A stretch of DNA of 64,000 nucleotides from Rhizobium sp. CSW-27 (GTDB taxonomy: Bacteria; Pseudomonadota; Alphaproteobacteria; Rhizobiales; Rhizobiaceae): NCBI RefSeq assembly GCF_018760785.1, contig NZ_JAHHZO010000011.1:117025-181024 (forward strand). Direction: 5' to 3'. The notes under the pieces were generated by a model. The model was not told where the DNA came from, did no database searches, and saw only the letters and a list, made by a program, of their open reading frames with translations. Shown one piece after another: positions 9,639 to 18,240 of this stretch (position 1 is the first letter of the stretch; every line of letters begins with the position of its first letter). The position numbers were made by a program, and so were the translations under genes.

Positions 9639-9986
9639 GCCGTTTTCTCCCCGGACGAACGCCGTCATCAGTGCCCGTATTGCTGATCCGTTCGTCGCTC
9701 GGAAGACGCATGCTCGATGCGTGAGGCGAAGGTTTCGTGGACGCGTTCACCAAACACTCGGAAGAGTGCCACGGGCGGCAGGCCGCGTCCGGCCCGGGCC
9801 AGACTGTAGCCTCGCGAGGCCCTTAATGCAACGCGATGGCAAAGGTCGGTTTCTTGCACGCGGCCCGTTAAACACCGCTTGCAGTTTCTGCCCTTTTCGG
9901 TTCAACTGCGCAGCATCAGGAAAAATTTGAGGCTTCAACAAAGAAGCCCGGGAACAGCTGAACCGAACAACGGAGCCAGTGATACC
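9639..9986. other. Divergent spacer before the TRAP operon
   Basis: About 350 bases between the glyoxalase-fold gene and the TRAP binding protein, transcribed outward on both sides. It must hold two promoters. The open frames here run antisense or extend the neighbouring genes without start signals. I see no clear repeat, RNA gene or operator. Confidence 0.5.
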
Positions 9987-11018
9987 ATGCGCCTTTCTCG
10001 TCATTTCATCAGCCTTGCCTTTGCCGCAACCGCCGCCATCCTCTCCAGTTCCGCCGCGCTCGCCGAGACCACCCTCAACATGGCCAACTGGCTGCCGCCG
10101 ACCCATCCGCTCGTCACCGACGTGATGAAGCCCTATGCGGAGGCGGTGAAGAAGGCGACCGAAGGCCGCGTGACGATCAACATCATGCAGGCGCCGCTCG
10201 GGCCGCCGGCCGCGCATTTCGACTTCGCGGTCAATGGTGTGGCTGATATCACCTATGGCGTTCAGGGCTACAATCCGGGCCGCTTCAAGACCACGAACAT
10301 CGCAGAAATCCCCTTCCTCGGCGATACGGCGGAATCGGTCTCGGTCGGTTACTGGCGTGTCTTCGACAAGGACCTGCGCAAGGCCGGCGAATATGACAAG
10401 GTGCATGTTCTGGGCGTCTTCACCCACGGCCCCGGCCAGATCTTCATGAAGGGCCGCGATGTCACCGGCGCCGAACCGGTGAAGGGCGCCAAGCTGCGCG
10501 TTGGCGGCGGCATCGTGGCCGATCTCGTCAAGGCGATGGGCGGCGTGCCGGTGGAAGGCCCTTCCTCCAAGACCTATGAAATCCTCTCGAGCGGCGTCGC
10601 GGACGGCATCACCTTCCCGTTCGAATCCGTCGCCTTCTTCAAGCTGATCCCGATGCTGGATACCGCGCTCGTGGTGCCGGGCGGCCTCTACAACACCTCC
10701 TTCTACGTGGTGATGAACGAGGCGAAGTGGAAAGCGCTGTCCGACGCCGACAAAAAGGCGATCGACAGTGTGTCCGGCGAAGCCCTGGCACGGCTTGCCG
10801 GAAAGGCCTGGGACAAGGCCGACGGCGCCGGCAAGGCGGCGATGGACGGCAAGATCAAGCTGGTCTCCGCAACGCCGGACCAGGTGAAGGCGATCGAGAC
10901 CGCCCTGAAGCCGATCGTTGATGCCAAGCTGGCCGAGACCGCCTCGACGGGCGTCGACGTACAGGCCGCGCTCTCCTTCATGAAGGGCGAGATCGCCAAG
11001 GCAGCCAAGGGCCAATGA
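9987..11018 (+). CDS. TRAP transporter substrate-binding protein (DctP family)
   Basis: Periplasmic solute receptor of a tripartite ATP-independent transporter. The 343-residue precursor has a signal peptide ending near SSSAALAE, followed by a DctP fold (TTLNMANWLPPTHPL, then GGLYNTSFYVVMNEAKW). The start at 9987 follows GGAG at a 9-10 base spacing. It is the first gene of a complete P-Q-M operon and overlaps the next gene by four bases. DctP homologues carry many organic acids, so the ligand cannot be named. The protein looks closest to the type annotated for C4-dicarboxylates or aromatic acids. Confidence 0.93.
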   Translation: MRLSRHFISLAFAATAAILSSSAALAETTLNMANWLPPTHPLVTDVMKPYAEAVKKATEGRVTINIMQAPLGPPAAHFDFAVNGVADITYGVQGYNPGRFKTTNIAEIPFLGDTAESVSVGYWRVFDKDLRKAGEYDKVHVLGVFTHGPGQIFMKGRDVTGAEPVKGAKLRVGGGIVADLVKAMGGVPVEGPSSKTYEILSSGVADGITFPFESVAFFKLIPMLDTALVVPGGLYNTSFYVVMNEAKWKALSDADKKAIDSVSGEALARLAGKAWDKADGAGKAAMDGKIKLVSATPDQVKAIETALKPIVDAKLAETASTGVDVQAALSFMKGEIAKAAKGQ

Positions 11019-11524
11019 GCGGTGCGGCAAAGCCCTCCGGGCAACCGGCGGGAGGCGACGCTTCACCGGTGGGTTACAGGCTAACCCACCGTTTGCTCTC
11101 GCTGATCTGCGGGCTGATGCTGTTTGCCATGATGTTCGTGACGCTCATCGACGTGGTGGGGCGTTACCTGTTCAACAGCCCACTGCAGGGGGCGACCGAA
11201 CTGACGGCGCTGCTGCTGGTCTCGACCATCTTCATTGGTCTGCCGGCTGTCTGTCTGGACGAGGATCACGTGACGGTCGATCTCGTCACGGATCATCTGC
11301 CGGCCGTCCTCCAGCCCATCCGTCGCGCCGTCATCCGCCTCCTGTCAGCGATCGTGCTCGCCCTCGTTGCCTGGCGGCTCTTCGCCTATGGCCACGATCT
11401 GGCAAGTTATGGCGAAACGACCGTCAGCCTCAGGCTTCCCGTCGCGCCCTTTGCCTATCTCTGCTCCGCAACCACGCTGGTTGCGGGTCTGATCACGCTT
11501 CGGCACGTCTTTTCCCGTTCCTGA
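11015..11524 (+). CDS. TRAP transporter small permease (DctQ family)
   Basis: Four-helix inner-membrane subunit that pairs with the large DctM permease. The 169-residue product has a polar N-terminus, hydrophobic segments near LLSLICGLMLFAMMFVTLI and LTALLLVSTIFIGLPA, and the DctQ-typical VDVVGRYLFNSPLQGATE region. It starts inside the stop of the binding-protein gene (ATGA overlap), which indicates translational coupling, and is followed 15 bases later by dctM. Confidence 0.92.
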   Translation: MSGAAKPSGQPAGGDASPVGYRLTHRLLSLICGLMLFAMMFVTLIDVVGRYLFNSPLQGATELTALLLVSTIFIGLPAVCLDEDHVTVDLVTDHLPAVLQPIRRAVIRLLSAIVLALVAWRLFAYGHDLASYGETTVSLRLPVAPFAYLCSATTLVAGLITLRHVFSRS

Positions 11525-11539
11525 TCCGAAAGTTGACGC

Positions 11540-12823
11540 ATGAGCTGGCCGATCGGATGCCTTCTCTTCCTGGCCCTGATGTTTTCCGGCATGCCGATCG
11601 CCTTTGCCATGGCGCTGGTCGGTGTGATCGGCACCATGTCGATCATCGGCATGGCTCCGGCCTTTGCGCTACTCGGCCAGACCTTCTTCGACAACGGGCG
11701 GGAATATTCGCTCTCAGTGCTGCCGCTGTTCCTGATGATGGGCAATTTCGTCGTGCAATCCGGCGTGGCGGATGACCTCTACAAGGCCGCGCATGCCTGG
11801 CTGCGGCACCGCAAGGGGGGGCTTGCGATTGCCACCATCCTCGCCTGCGGCGGCTTTTCCTCCGTCTGCGGCTCGTCGCTGGCAACAGCCGCGACGATGG
11901 CGAAGATCGCGCTGCCTTCGATGCGCCGTTATCGCTATCCGGACAGTCTCTCGACTGCCTCGATTGCCGCCGGCGGCACGCTCGGTATCCTCATCCCGCC
12001 CTCCGTCATCCTGGTCTTCTACGGCATCATCGCGCAGCAGGATATTGGCAAGCTGTTCCTCGCGGGCATCATTCCCGGCATCATCGGCATTGCCGGTTAT
12101 GCGGCTGCCGTCGTTATTTCGGTCAGGCTGCGCGGGCTCGACCTGCCGACCGAGGAAAAACTGCCGCTGAAGGAGCGGCTGAAGGCGACCCGCGGGGTGA
12201 GCGGCGCTTTGCTCCTCTTCACCTTCGTGATGGGCGGCATCTATCTCGGCGTCTTCACCGCCACCGAATCCGCCGGCATGGGGGCTGCCGGCGCCATGCT
12301 CCTCACCATCCTCAAGGGCCGCTTCAAGCTGGAAGAGACCTTCCGTACCCTCTACGAAACGGCGAAGAACACGGCGATGATGTTCTTCATCCTGTTCGGC
12401 GCGCTGACCTTCACCAATTACGTCAACCTCTCCGGCATGGCCGCCGACCTGCAGGGCGCGCTCTCGGGCTTTGACAGCCCCTGGGCGATCATCTTCGTCA
12501 TTCTCGCCATCTATCTCGTGCTCGGCTGCCTGTTCGAGAGCCTGTCGATGATCACGCTGACCGTGCCGATCTTCTATCCGGTGGTGGCGGGCGCCGGCTT
12601 CGACCTCATCTGGTTCGGCATCTTCGTGGTGGTCGTCACCGAGATCAGCTACATCACCCCGCCCGTCGGCATGAATGCCTTCGTGCTGCGTTCGGTGGTC
12701 AAGGATGTGCGGCTGGCCACCATCTTCTCCGGCCTCGTGCCCTTCGTGGCGGTCGATTTCCTGCGAATCCTGCTCCTCATCTTCGTGCCCATGCTGGCGC
12801 TCTTCATTCCCTCGCAGATGTGA
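11540..12823 (+). CDS. TRAP transporter large permease (DctM family)
   Basis: Twelve-helix sodium-coupled permease of the TRAP system. The 427-residue protein has DctM hallmarks: MFSGMPIAFAMALVG near the N-terminus, GGFSSVCGSSLATAATM around residue 110, and the ITPPVGMNAFVL motif close to the C-terminus. It is the last gene of the three-gene operon and is followed by a palindromic intergenic element, not an obvious T-rich terminator. Confidence 0.94.
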   Translation: MSWPIGCLLFLALMFSGMPIAFAMALVGVIGTMSIIGMAPAFALLGQTFFDNGREYSLSVLPLFLMMGNFVVQSGVADDLYKAAHAWLRHRKGGLAIATILACGGFSSVCGSSLATAATMAKIALPSMRRYRYPDSLSTASIAAGGTLGILIPPSVILVFYGIIAQQDIGKLFLAGIIPGIIGIAGYAAAVVISVRLRGLDLPTEEKLPLKERLKATRGVSGALLLFTFVMGGIYLGVFTATESAGMGAAGAMLLTILKGRFKLEETFRTLYETAKNTAMMFFILFGALTFTNYVNLSGMAADLQGALSGFDSPWAIIFVILAIYLVLGCLFESLSMITLTVPIFYPVVAGAGFDLIWFGIFVVVVTEISYITPPVGMNAFVLRSVVKDVRLATIFSGLVPFVAVDFLRILLLIFVPMLALFIPSQM

Positions 12824-12909
12824 GTGCCATCCGGCGATTGCATGTTGTGCGTCAGGCGCTTAGGGTCCGGGGCACGATATGGGGCAAGGTTCTAGGCGAC
12901 CGCTGAAGT

Positions 12910-13028
12910 CCCCTCATCCGCCCTTCGGGCACCTTCTCCCCGCGGGGAGAAGGGGAGGCTGCGGCGTCGCGGTTCCCCTCTCCCCTTGGGGAGAGGTCCG
13001 CCGAGCGAAGCGGAGGCGGGGTGAGGGG
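12910..13028. repeat. Rhizobial mosaic palindromic element (RIME-like)
   Basis: Intergenic GC-rich element bounded by imperfect terminal inverted repeats (about 12910-12922 and 13014-13028). It contains three internal palindromes: a perfect 22-bp one at 12932-12953, a 9-bp-arm hairpin at 12977-12985 / 12988-12996, and a TCCGC / GCGGA pair around 12997-13014. This architecture matches the short palindromic repeats widespread between genes in Rhizobiaceae. Copy number elsewhere cannot be judged from this window. Confidence 0.75.
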
Positions 13029-13070
13029 ATCGACGGTCACCGTCTTGCCCGACACCACAGGGAGAGGCCC

Positions 13071-14285
13071 ATGGAGCTTCAGGGCAAGCGTATTCTGCTG
13101 ATCATCTCGGGGGGCATTGCCGCCTACAAGAGCCTTGATCTCATCCGCCGCCTGCGCGAGCGGGGCGCAACCGTCAGGCCGGTGATGAGCCGCGCGGCGC
13201 AGGAATTCGTGACACCGTTGGCCGTCGGCGCGCTGTCGGCCTCCCATGTCTACACCGATCTCTTTTCCCGCGAGGACGAGCAGGATGTCGGCCATATCCG
13301 CCTGGCGCGCGAGTGCGATCTCGTCCTTGTCGCGCCGGCGACCGCCGACCTGATGGCCAAGATGGCGCATGGACTGGCGGACGACCTGCCGAGCGCCGTG
13401 CTGCTGGCCACCGACCGGCCGGTTCTCATCGCACCCGCCATGAACCCGGTCATGTGGAACGCCGCGCCCACGCGGCGCAATGTCGAAACCCTCAAGGCCG
13501 ATAGCATTTCGATGATCGGGCCGATGAAGGGCGAAATGGCCGAAAGCGGCGAGGCCGGCACCGGCCGCATGGCAGAACCGCTGGAGATCGTCGCCGCCGT
13601 GCTGGATCTCCTGTCGCCGCAGGACAAACCGCTGGCCGGCAAACGCGCGATTGTCACCTCAGGTCCGACACATGAGCCGATCGATCCGGTCCGCTACATC
13701 GCCAACCGCTCCTCGGGCAAACAGGGCCATGCAATTGCCGCGGCCCTTGCGCGTCTGGGAGCCGATGTGACGCTCGTCTCCGGGCCGGTGACCATCCCCG
13801 ATCCGGCGGGTGTCGCGGTGAACCATGTGGAGACGGCGGATCAGATGCTGTCTGCCGTGCTCTCAGGCCTGCCGGCCGATATCGCCGTGATGGTGGCGGC
13901 CGTGGCCGACTGGCGGGTCGTTTCCTCGGCGGGGCAGAAGATCAAGAAACAGCCGGGCGAACCGCCGGCCCCGCTTCAGCTTGCGGAGAACCCCGACATC
14001 CTGAAAACCATCGGCCACCATGCGAACCGCCCCGGTCTCGTTATCGGTTTTGCCGCGGAAACCCAGGATGTCGAGACGAACGGCCGCCGGAAGCTGGAAG
14101 CCAAAGGAGCCGACATCATCGTTGCCAATGATGTGTCGCCTGCCACCGGCATCATGGGCGGCGACCGCAACCGGGTGAAGGTGATCTCAAGAAGCGGCAT
14201 TGAGCAATGGCCGGATCTTAGCAAGGACGAGGTGGCGGCCCGCCTCGCCGCGCTGATTGCCGAGCGCCTGTCCTCGACCGCCTGA
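13071..14285 (+). CDS. coaBC: Bifunctional phosphopantothenoylcysteine decarboxylase / phosphopantothenate-cysteine ligase
   Basis: Catalyses two consecutive steps of coenzyme A synthesis. The 404-residue protein has an FMN-binding CoaC domain (ILLIISGGIAAYKSLDLIRR; substrate motif PAMNPVMW) and a C-terminal CoaB synthetase domain (TSGPTHEPIDPVRYIANRSS, then ADIIVAND). GGGAGAGG lies just before the ATG at 13071. The frame stays open upstream only because the palindromic repeat happens to be open, so the longer version is rejected. In related genomes I recall coaBC directly after ubiB. Here about 6.7 kb of accessory genes lie between them. Confidence 0.96.
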   Translation: MELQGKRILLIISGGIAAYKSLDLIRRLRERGATVRPVMSRAAQEFVTPLAVGALSASHVYTDLFSREDEQDVGHIRLARECDLVLVAPATADLMAKMAHGLADDLPSAVLLATDRPVLIAPAMNPVMWNAAPTRRNVETLKADSISMIGPMKGEMAESGEAGTGRMAEPLEIVAAVLDLLSPQDKPLAGKRAIVTSGPTHEPIDPVRYIANRSSGKQGHAIAAALARLGADVTLVSGPVTIPDPAGVAVNHVETADQMLSAVLSGLPADIAVMVAAVADWRVVSSAGQKIKKQPGEPPAPLQLAENPDILKTIGHHANRPGLVIGFAAETQDVETNGRRKLEAKGADIIVANDVSPATGIMGGDRNRVKVISRSGIEQWPDLSKDEVAARLAALIAERLSSTA

Positions 14286-14288
14286 GCG

Positions 14289-14816
14289 TCAGACGAAGCT
14301 GACGGCCAGCCCGCCGACTGCACCGAGCGCCAGCAGGGCGACCGGATGGGCGCGGGTGAAAACGGAAAGCGCTGCCGTCACACCCGTCAGAACGGCCAGC
14401 CAGAGGCTTGTCACCGAGGCGAGCGTGATGACGACCGCGCTGGAGGCGACCAGCCCCGCCGTCACCGGCAACAGCCCGGCCTGCACCGCCGCCCGCCAGG
14501 GGCGATCGCGAAAACGTTCCCAGACGGAGACGGCGAGGCAGGTGATCAGCGAGGACGGCAGGAATTTTGCGAGCGAACTCACCAAGAGGCCCGGCAGTCC
14601 GGCCACATGCCAGCCGATCAGCGGCACGATCATCATGTTCGGACCGGGTGCGGCCTGCGCCAGCGCAAACAGCGCGCTGAACTCCGCCGGTGTGACCCAC
14701 TGCTGCACCTCCACCACGCGCCGCTGGATTTCCGGCAGGACGGCATAACCGCCACCAAAGGCCATGAGCGAGAGTTCGGTAAAGATCAGCGCCAGCGCGA
14801 TCAGGGTTGCGGTCAT
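14289..14816 (-). CDS. Chromate transporter, second half (short-chain CHR family)
   Basis: Inner-membrane protein of 175 residues with about six hydrophobic segments and the CHR domain signature FGGGYAVLPEIQRR near residue 19-33, followed by AQAAPGPNMM. Short-chain CHR proteins work as pairs that together equal one long ChrA, exporting chromate with proton-motive force. Its ATG overlaps the stop of the upstream partner (ATGA), so the two are coupled. Some CHR pairs are not involved in chromate resistance, so the substrate is assigned by family only. Confidence 0.88.
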   Translation of the reverse strand: MTATLIALALIFTELSLMAFGGGYAVLPEIQRRVVEVQQWVTPAEFSALFALAQAAPGPNMMIVPLIGWHVAGLPGLLVSSLAKFLPSSLITCLAVSVWERFRDRPWRAAVQAGLLPVTAGLVASSAVVITLASVTSLWLAVLTGVTAALSVFTRAHPVALLALGAVGGLAVSFV

Positions 14817-15382
14817 CGTCCGCTCCTCCAGGAGAGAAGCACGGAGAATGGCGCCAGCACCAGCATGACGAGGATCAGCGGCAGGCGGAAAACGGCGATT
14901 GCCGCAAACAGCAGAACGACAACCAGAAGCGCGGCAGGCTTCTTCAGAAGCGGCTTCAGCATCTTCCACGCCATGCCGATCAGCAGGCCGGCGGCGGCGG
15001 CGGCCAGCCCGGCAAACACATGCTGCACATGCGGATCGCCACTGTAACGATCGTAGAGAACACCGAGCACGATCACGAAGGCCGTCGGCACCGCAGTAAG
15101 CCCAAGGATGCCGGCAAGCGCCCCGCGCCAGCCGCGGAACTTCATGCCGACCGCCACACTCATGTTGATGACATTGCCGCCAGGCAGGAACTGACAGAGA
15201 CCGAGCAGATCGGAAAATTCCTGCGGGCTCAGCCAGTGTCTGTCCTCCACCAGCATCCGCCGCGCGAGCGGCAGCACGCCGCCGAACCCCATGAGGCCGA
15301 TACCGAGGAAGCCGGCGAAGATCTGTCGTGTGGAGGGTATCGGGGCGAGATCCTGCTCTCCCGTATCGGCAATGGAGGTCAT
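14813..15382 (-). CDS. Chromate transporter, first half (short-chain CHR family)
   Basis: The 189-residue membrane partner of the downstream CHR gene. It shows the paired-domain signature GFGGVLPLARRMLVED and CQFLPGGNVINMSV, with hydrophobic segments near PTAFVIVLGVLY and AALLVVVLLFAAIAVF. It is read divergently from a LysR-type regulator across about 100 bp that contains a LysR-style dyad. The two halves differ in sequence, as is normal for antiparallel two-gene CHR transporters. Confidence 0.88.
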   Translation of the reverse strand: MTSIADTGEQDLAPIPSTRQIFAGFLGIGLMGFGGVLPLARRMLVEDRHWLSPQEFSDLLGLCQFLPGGNVINMSVAVGMKFRGWRGALAGILGLTAVPTAFVIVLGVLYDRYSGDPHVQHVFAGLAAAAAGLLIGMAWKMLKPLLKKPAALLVVVLLFAAIAVFRLPLILVMLVLAPFSVLLSWRSGR

Positions 15383-15429
15383 GGCGGCAGTCCTTCAATC
15401 ACTGGATTGACGCAGTAGCCCCGCCGCCA

Positions 15430-15448
15430 GCATAAGTCCAATATATGC
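15430..15448. promoter_or_regulatory. Candidate LysR operator between chr genes and lysR
   Basis: Perfect dyad GCATA-N9-TATGC, which contains the T-N11-A core of LysR-type sites (T at 15433, A at 15445). It sits in the 100-bp divergent promoter region, about 34 bases before the lysR start and about 48 bases from the chr start, where such a regulator commonly binds. Assignment rests on sequence and position only. Confidence 0.5.
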
Positions 15449-15481
15449 TTTTTGTTCTTTCCATATGCAGGAGATATGACG

Positions 15482-16417
15482 ATGATCGAGATGCGGCACC
15501 TGCGTTATGCCGTGGCCATTGCCGATGAAGGCCATGTGACGCGTGCGGCCGAAAAGCTCGGCATCCAGCAGCCACCGCTCAGCCAGCAGATCCGGGCGCT
15601 GGAGAGGATGGTGGGAACGCCGCTGTTTCACCGCCTGCCCCGCGGGGTGGTCGCCACCGATGCCGGACAGGTCTTCGTTGCCCGGGCGCGGCAGATCCTC
15701 TCGGACCTGAAGGACGCCGTGGAGGAGACGCAACGCGCGGCACGCGGCGAAACCGGAACGCTTTCCATCGGCTTCACCAGTTCGGCCGCCTTTCATCCGC
15801 TGGTCTCGTCGGCGGTACGGGCCCTGCGGCTGTCGCTTCCCGATCTTCTGCTGCGGCTTGAGGAAGGCGCCACGGAGGAACTGACGGCCGACCTGATTGC
15901 CGGGCGGCTGGACGTCGCCTTCCTGCGAGGCGTCACCACGCAAGCGGCGCAGCTCAGCGTCGAGCAGGTTCACCAGGAAGACATGCTGCTGGCGGTGCCG
16001 GACGACCATCCGCTTGCCCATCCCCCGGGCACTGACCGGCCGGAACCGGTCGACCTGCGGGATCTGGCGGGTGAGACCTTCATTCTCTATCGACGCCAGA
16101 GCGGCCAGGGGCTCTATGATCGCATCATCGCGGCCTGCCAGCGGGCAGGCTTCAGCCCCAAGGTGGCGCAGGAGGCCCCGAAACTCGCCTCCACGCTCAG
16201 CCTTGTGGCCGCCGGGCTCGGCATCTCGATCATTCCGGAATCCATGGCGCGGCTGGAAACCTCGGGCATCGCCTATCGGCGCTTTCGCGAGAGCGCAGGG
16301 CTTCTCGCACCGCTCTATCTGGCCTGGCGGCAGGAGCCGGGGCGCGCGGTTCTGGAGCATCTGGTGCGCGAGGTGAAGGCGCGCGCCGCACTGCACGCCG
16401 CGCCCCCGGCCCGGTGA
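15482..16417 (+). CDS. LysR-family transcriptional regulator (divergent from chromate transporter)
   Basis: DNA-binding regulator of 311 residues. The N-terminal winged helix (EMRHLRYAVAIADEGHVTRA, then QPPLSQQIRALE) is followed by a substrate-sensing domain with IGFTSSAAFHPL and LSLVAAGLGISIIPESMA. I prefer the ATG at 15482 because GGAG lies 8 bases upstream; in-frame starts at 15476 and 15452 are possible. By the usual LysR logic it should control the divergent CHR transporter genes. The inducer is unknown; the protein belongs to the large BenM/CatR-like group. Confidence 0.9.
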   Translation: MIEMRHLRYAVAIADEGHVTRAAEKLGIQQPPLSQQIRALERMVGTPLFHRLPRGVVATDAGQVFVARARQILSDLKDAVEETQRAARGETGTLSIGFTSSAAFHPLVSSAVRALRLSLPDLLLRLEEGATEELTADLIAGRLDVAFLRGVTTQAAQLSVEQVHQEDMLLAVPDDHPLAHPPGTDRPEPVDLRDLAGETFILYRRQSGQGLYDRIIAACQRAGFSPKVAQEAPKLASTLSLVAAGLGISIIPESMARLETSGIAYRRFRESAGLLAPLYLAWRQEPGRAVLEHLVREVKARAALHAAPPAR

Positions 16418-16421
16418 CGGC

Positions 16422-17210
16422 TCAGGCCACGGCGGCCAGTCCTGCCGGCGAAAAGGCAGCCATCGTCATGCCGGCATCGGTCACCATCACGGCACTGCCG
16501 TCTGGAACCTCCGTCCAGGCATCCACATCGTCATTCAGCGGCTCCGACACCAGGCAGTAGCCGCCGCCCATCGGCGCGGCGTAGAGCGTCGGCGGCCGGT
16601 GGTCCGTCGCATAGCGGATGGCATAGAGCGCATTGCCATCGGAGAAGGCGGCGGTAAAGCGCACCAGCGTGCTCACCTCATGCTCGGCCGCCAGTTGCTC
16701 GATCACGCCGATGGCGCGCGAGACGGCGCCGACCGGGTCCTGCGCCATGCCGAATTCCTGGGCCAGCAGGAACAGCATTTCCGAATCCGTCGTGCCCGTG
16801 CGGGCGTGGAAGAGGTCGTCGGAGAGATAGGTTTCCATCTTCCGGCGGATCCTGTCGAAACCGGCAATCTGCCCATTGTGCATGAAGGACCAGCTGCCAT
16901 GCACGAAGGGGTGACAGTTGTCGCGCCGTGTACTGCCATTGGTGGCGGCGCGCACATGCGCCAGAAACAGCGGCGAACGGATCTGGCGGGCAAGGCTGCG
17001 CAGATTGCAATCCGACCAGGCGGGCAGGATATCGCGGTATCGCCCCGGCTCCGGATGATCACCGTACCAGGCGATGCCGAAACCGTCGCCATTGGTCGCT
17101 GTCTTCGCACGGCTGGCACAATGGCTCTGTTCGATGAGCGAGTGGGCGGGCGAGGAGACAAGTTCCTCGAGATAAAGCGGATTGCCGCGATAGGCGGCCC
17201 AGCGACACAT
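16422..17210 (-). CDS. Class II glutamine amidotransferase (YafJ/EgtC-like)
   Basis: N-terminal nucleophile hydrolase-fold amidotransferase of 262 residues. The sequence starts MCRWAAYRGNPLYLEEL, so Cys2 would be the nucleophile after removal of Met. Downstream HVRAATNGSTRRDNCHPF and FMHNGQIAGF supply the glutamine-binding loop and oxyanion residues. The longer frame beginning 20 codons upstream is rejected because it would bury Cys2. The gene is divergent from otsB. EgtC in ergothioneine synthesis belongs to this group, but no egt partner is visible here, so the acceptor substrate is unknown. Confidence 0.88.
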   Translation of the reverse strand: MCRWAAYRGNPLYLEELVSSPAHSLIEQSHCASRAKTATNGDGFGIAWYGDHPEPGRYRDILPAWSDCNLRSLARQIRSPLFLAHVRAATNGSTRRDNCHPFVHGSWSFMHNGQIAGFDRIRRKMETYLSDDLFHARTGTTDSEMLFLLAQEFGMAQDPVGAVSRAIGVIEQLAAEHEVSTLVRFTAAFSDGNALYAIRYATDHRPPTLYAAPMGGGYCLVSEPLNDDVDAWTEVPDGSAVMVTDAGMTMAAFSPAGLAAVA

Positions 17211-17411
17211 GGTTTTCCAGCTCCAAATCGCGCCGCGCAAGGCGGCGAATACCTGAAAGGATCGGCTCAAAATCTTAAGCGAGGGTTAGCACGCAAACGC
17301 CTGCATTCAAGGGCGATCCGGCAGCAAGATGTCGATTTCATGACGGCATTGCCATCCGGAACGGAGGCCTCCGCCCTTGTCATCAGTCGCTGGCGGCCTA
17401 CATCTTGCCCC

Positions 17412-18209
17412 ATGTTACCGACCGACACATCACGTGAAGCCGAAGCGGACGCTTCGCAACCGGATGGCCAGGCGCTCGACCTTTTGCGCACAGACCCGCA
17501 CGGCCATGCGCTTTTTCTCGACATTGACGGGACACTGATCGATCTCGCCGAGACGCCGGAGGGCATCGTCGTGCCGCCGGATCTTGCCGATCACCTGCGC
17601 GCCGTGTCGCAACGGCTGGAGGGAGCGCTGGCGCTCGTCACCGGTCGCGCCCTTGTCTATGCGGACCAGCTGTTTCAGCCGCTGACCCTGCCGATTGCCG
17701 GCCTGCACGGGGCAGAACGGCGACGTGCGAATGGCTCCGTCGACAGCGTTTCGGCCGATCCGGCCTTCGGCGCGCTGAAGCGCTCGCTCGAACGCGTCAC
17801 CGCCGACTGGAAGGGGATCCTGATCGAGGACAAGGGCGCCGCCGTTGCCGCCCATTACCGGCAGGCGCCGGAATGGCAGGCCGCGCTGGAAGCGGTGATG
17901 CATTCGGCGCTGGAGGAGGCCGGGCCGGATTATGCCCTGCAGCGCGGCAAGATGGTGATCGAAATCCGCCCGGCACGCGCCAGCAAGGGAGCGGCCGTCC
18001 GGGCCTTTCTGTCGGAACCACCGTTTGCCGGCCGCAAGCCGATCGCCATCGGCGACGACCTGACCGACGAGGCCATGTTCAAGGTGGCAAACGAACTCGG
18101 CGGCCGCTCGATCCGCATCGGCGAGCCGGCCGACGAGACCGCCGCAAAGACAATCATTCCATCCGCCGGCGCCCTGCGCGCCATGCTGAAGAGCCTCGCC
18201 GGGCCATGA
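17412..18209 (+). CDS. otsB: Trehalose-6-phosphate phosphatase
   Basis: HAD-superfamily phosphatase that converts trehalose 6-phosphate to trehalose. The 265-residue protein has HAD motif I LFLDIDGTLID (nucleophile Asp), motif II LVTGRA, the cap region with AAVAAHYRQAP, and motif IV IGDDLTDEAMF. It is followed by otsA after 31 bases, forming the otsBA operon for the compatible solute trehalose. The start is not certain: the ATG at 17412 has no strong ribosome site, and an in-frame ATG at 17340 is an alternative. Confidence 0.93.
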   Translation: MLPTDTSREAEADASQPDGQALDLLRTDPHGHALFLDIDGTLIDLAETPEGIVVPPDLADHLRAVSQRLEGALALVTGRALVYADQLFQPLTLPIAGLHGAERRRANGSVDSVSADPAFGALKRSLERVTADWKGILIEDKGAAVAAHYRQAPEWQAALEAVMHSALEEAGPDYALQRGKMVIEIRPARASKGAAVRAFLSEPPFAGRKPIAIGDDLTDEAMFKVANELGGRSIRIGEPADETAAKTIIPSAGALRAMLKSLAGP

Positions 18210-18240
18210 CCCGCCGATCCCACCAGAAGGAGCACCATCC

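Noticed and set aside
12879..13070. N-terminal extension of coaBC
   Set aside because: The extension reads through the palindromic repeat and lacks a ribosome site, while the ATG at 13071 has a strong one and the family N-terminus.
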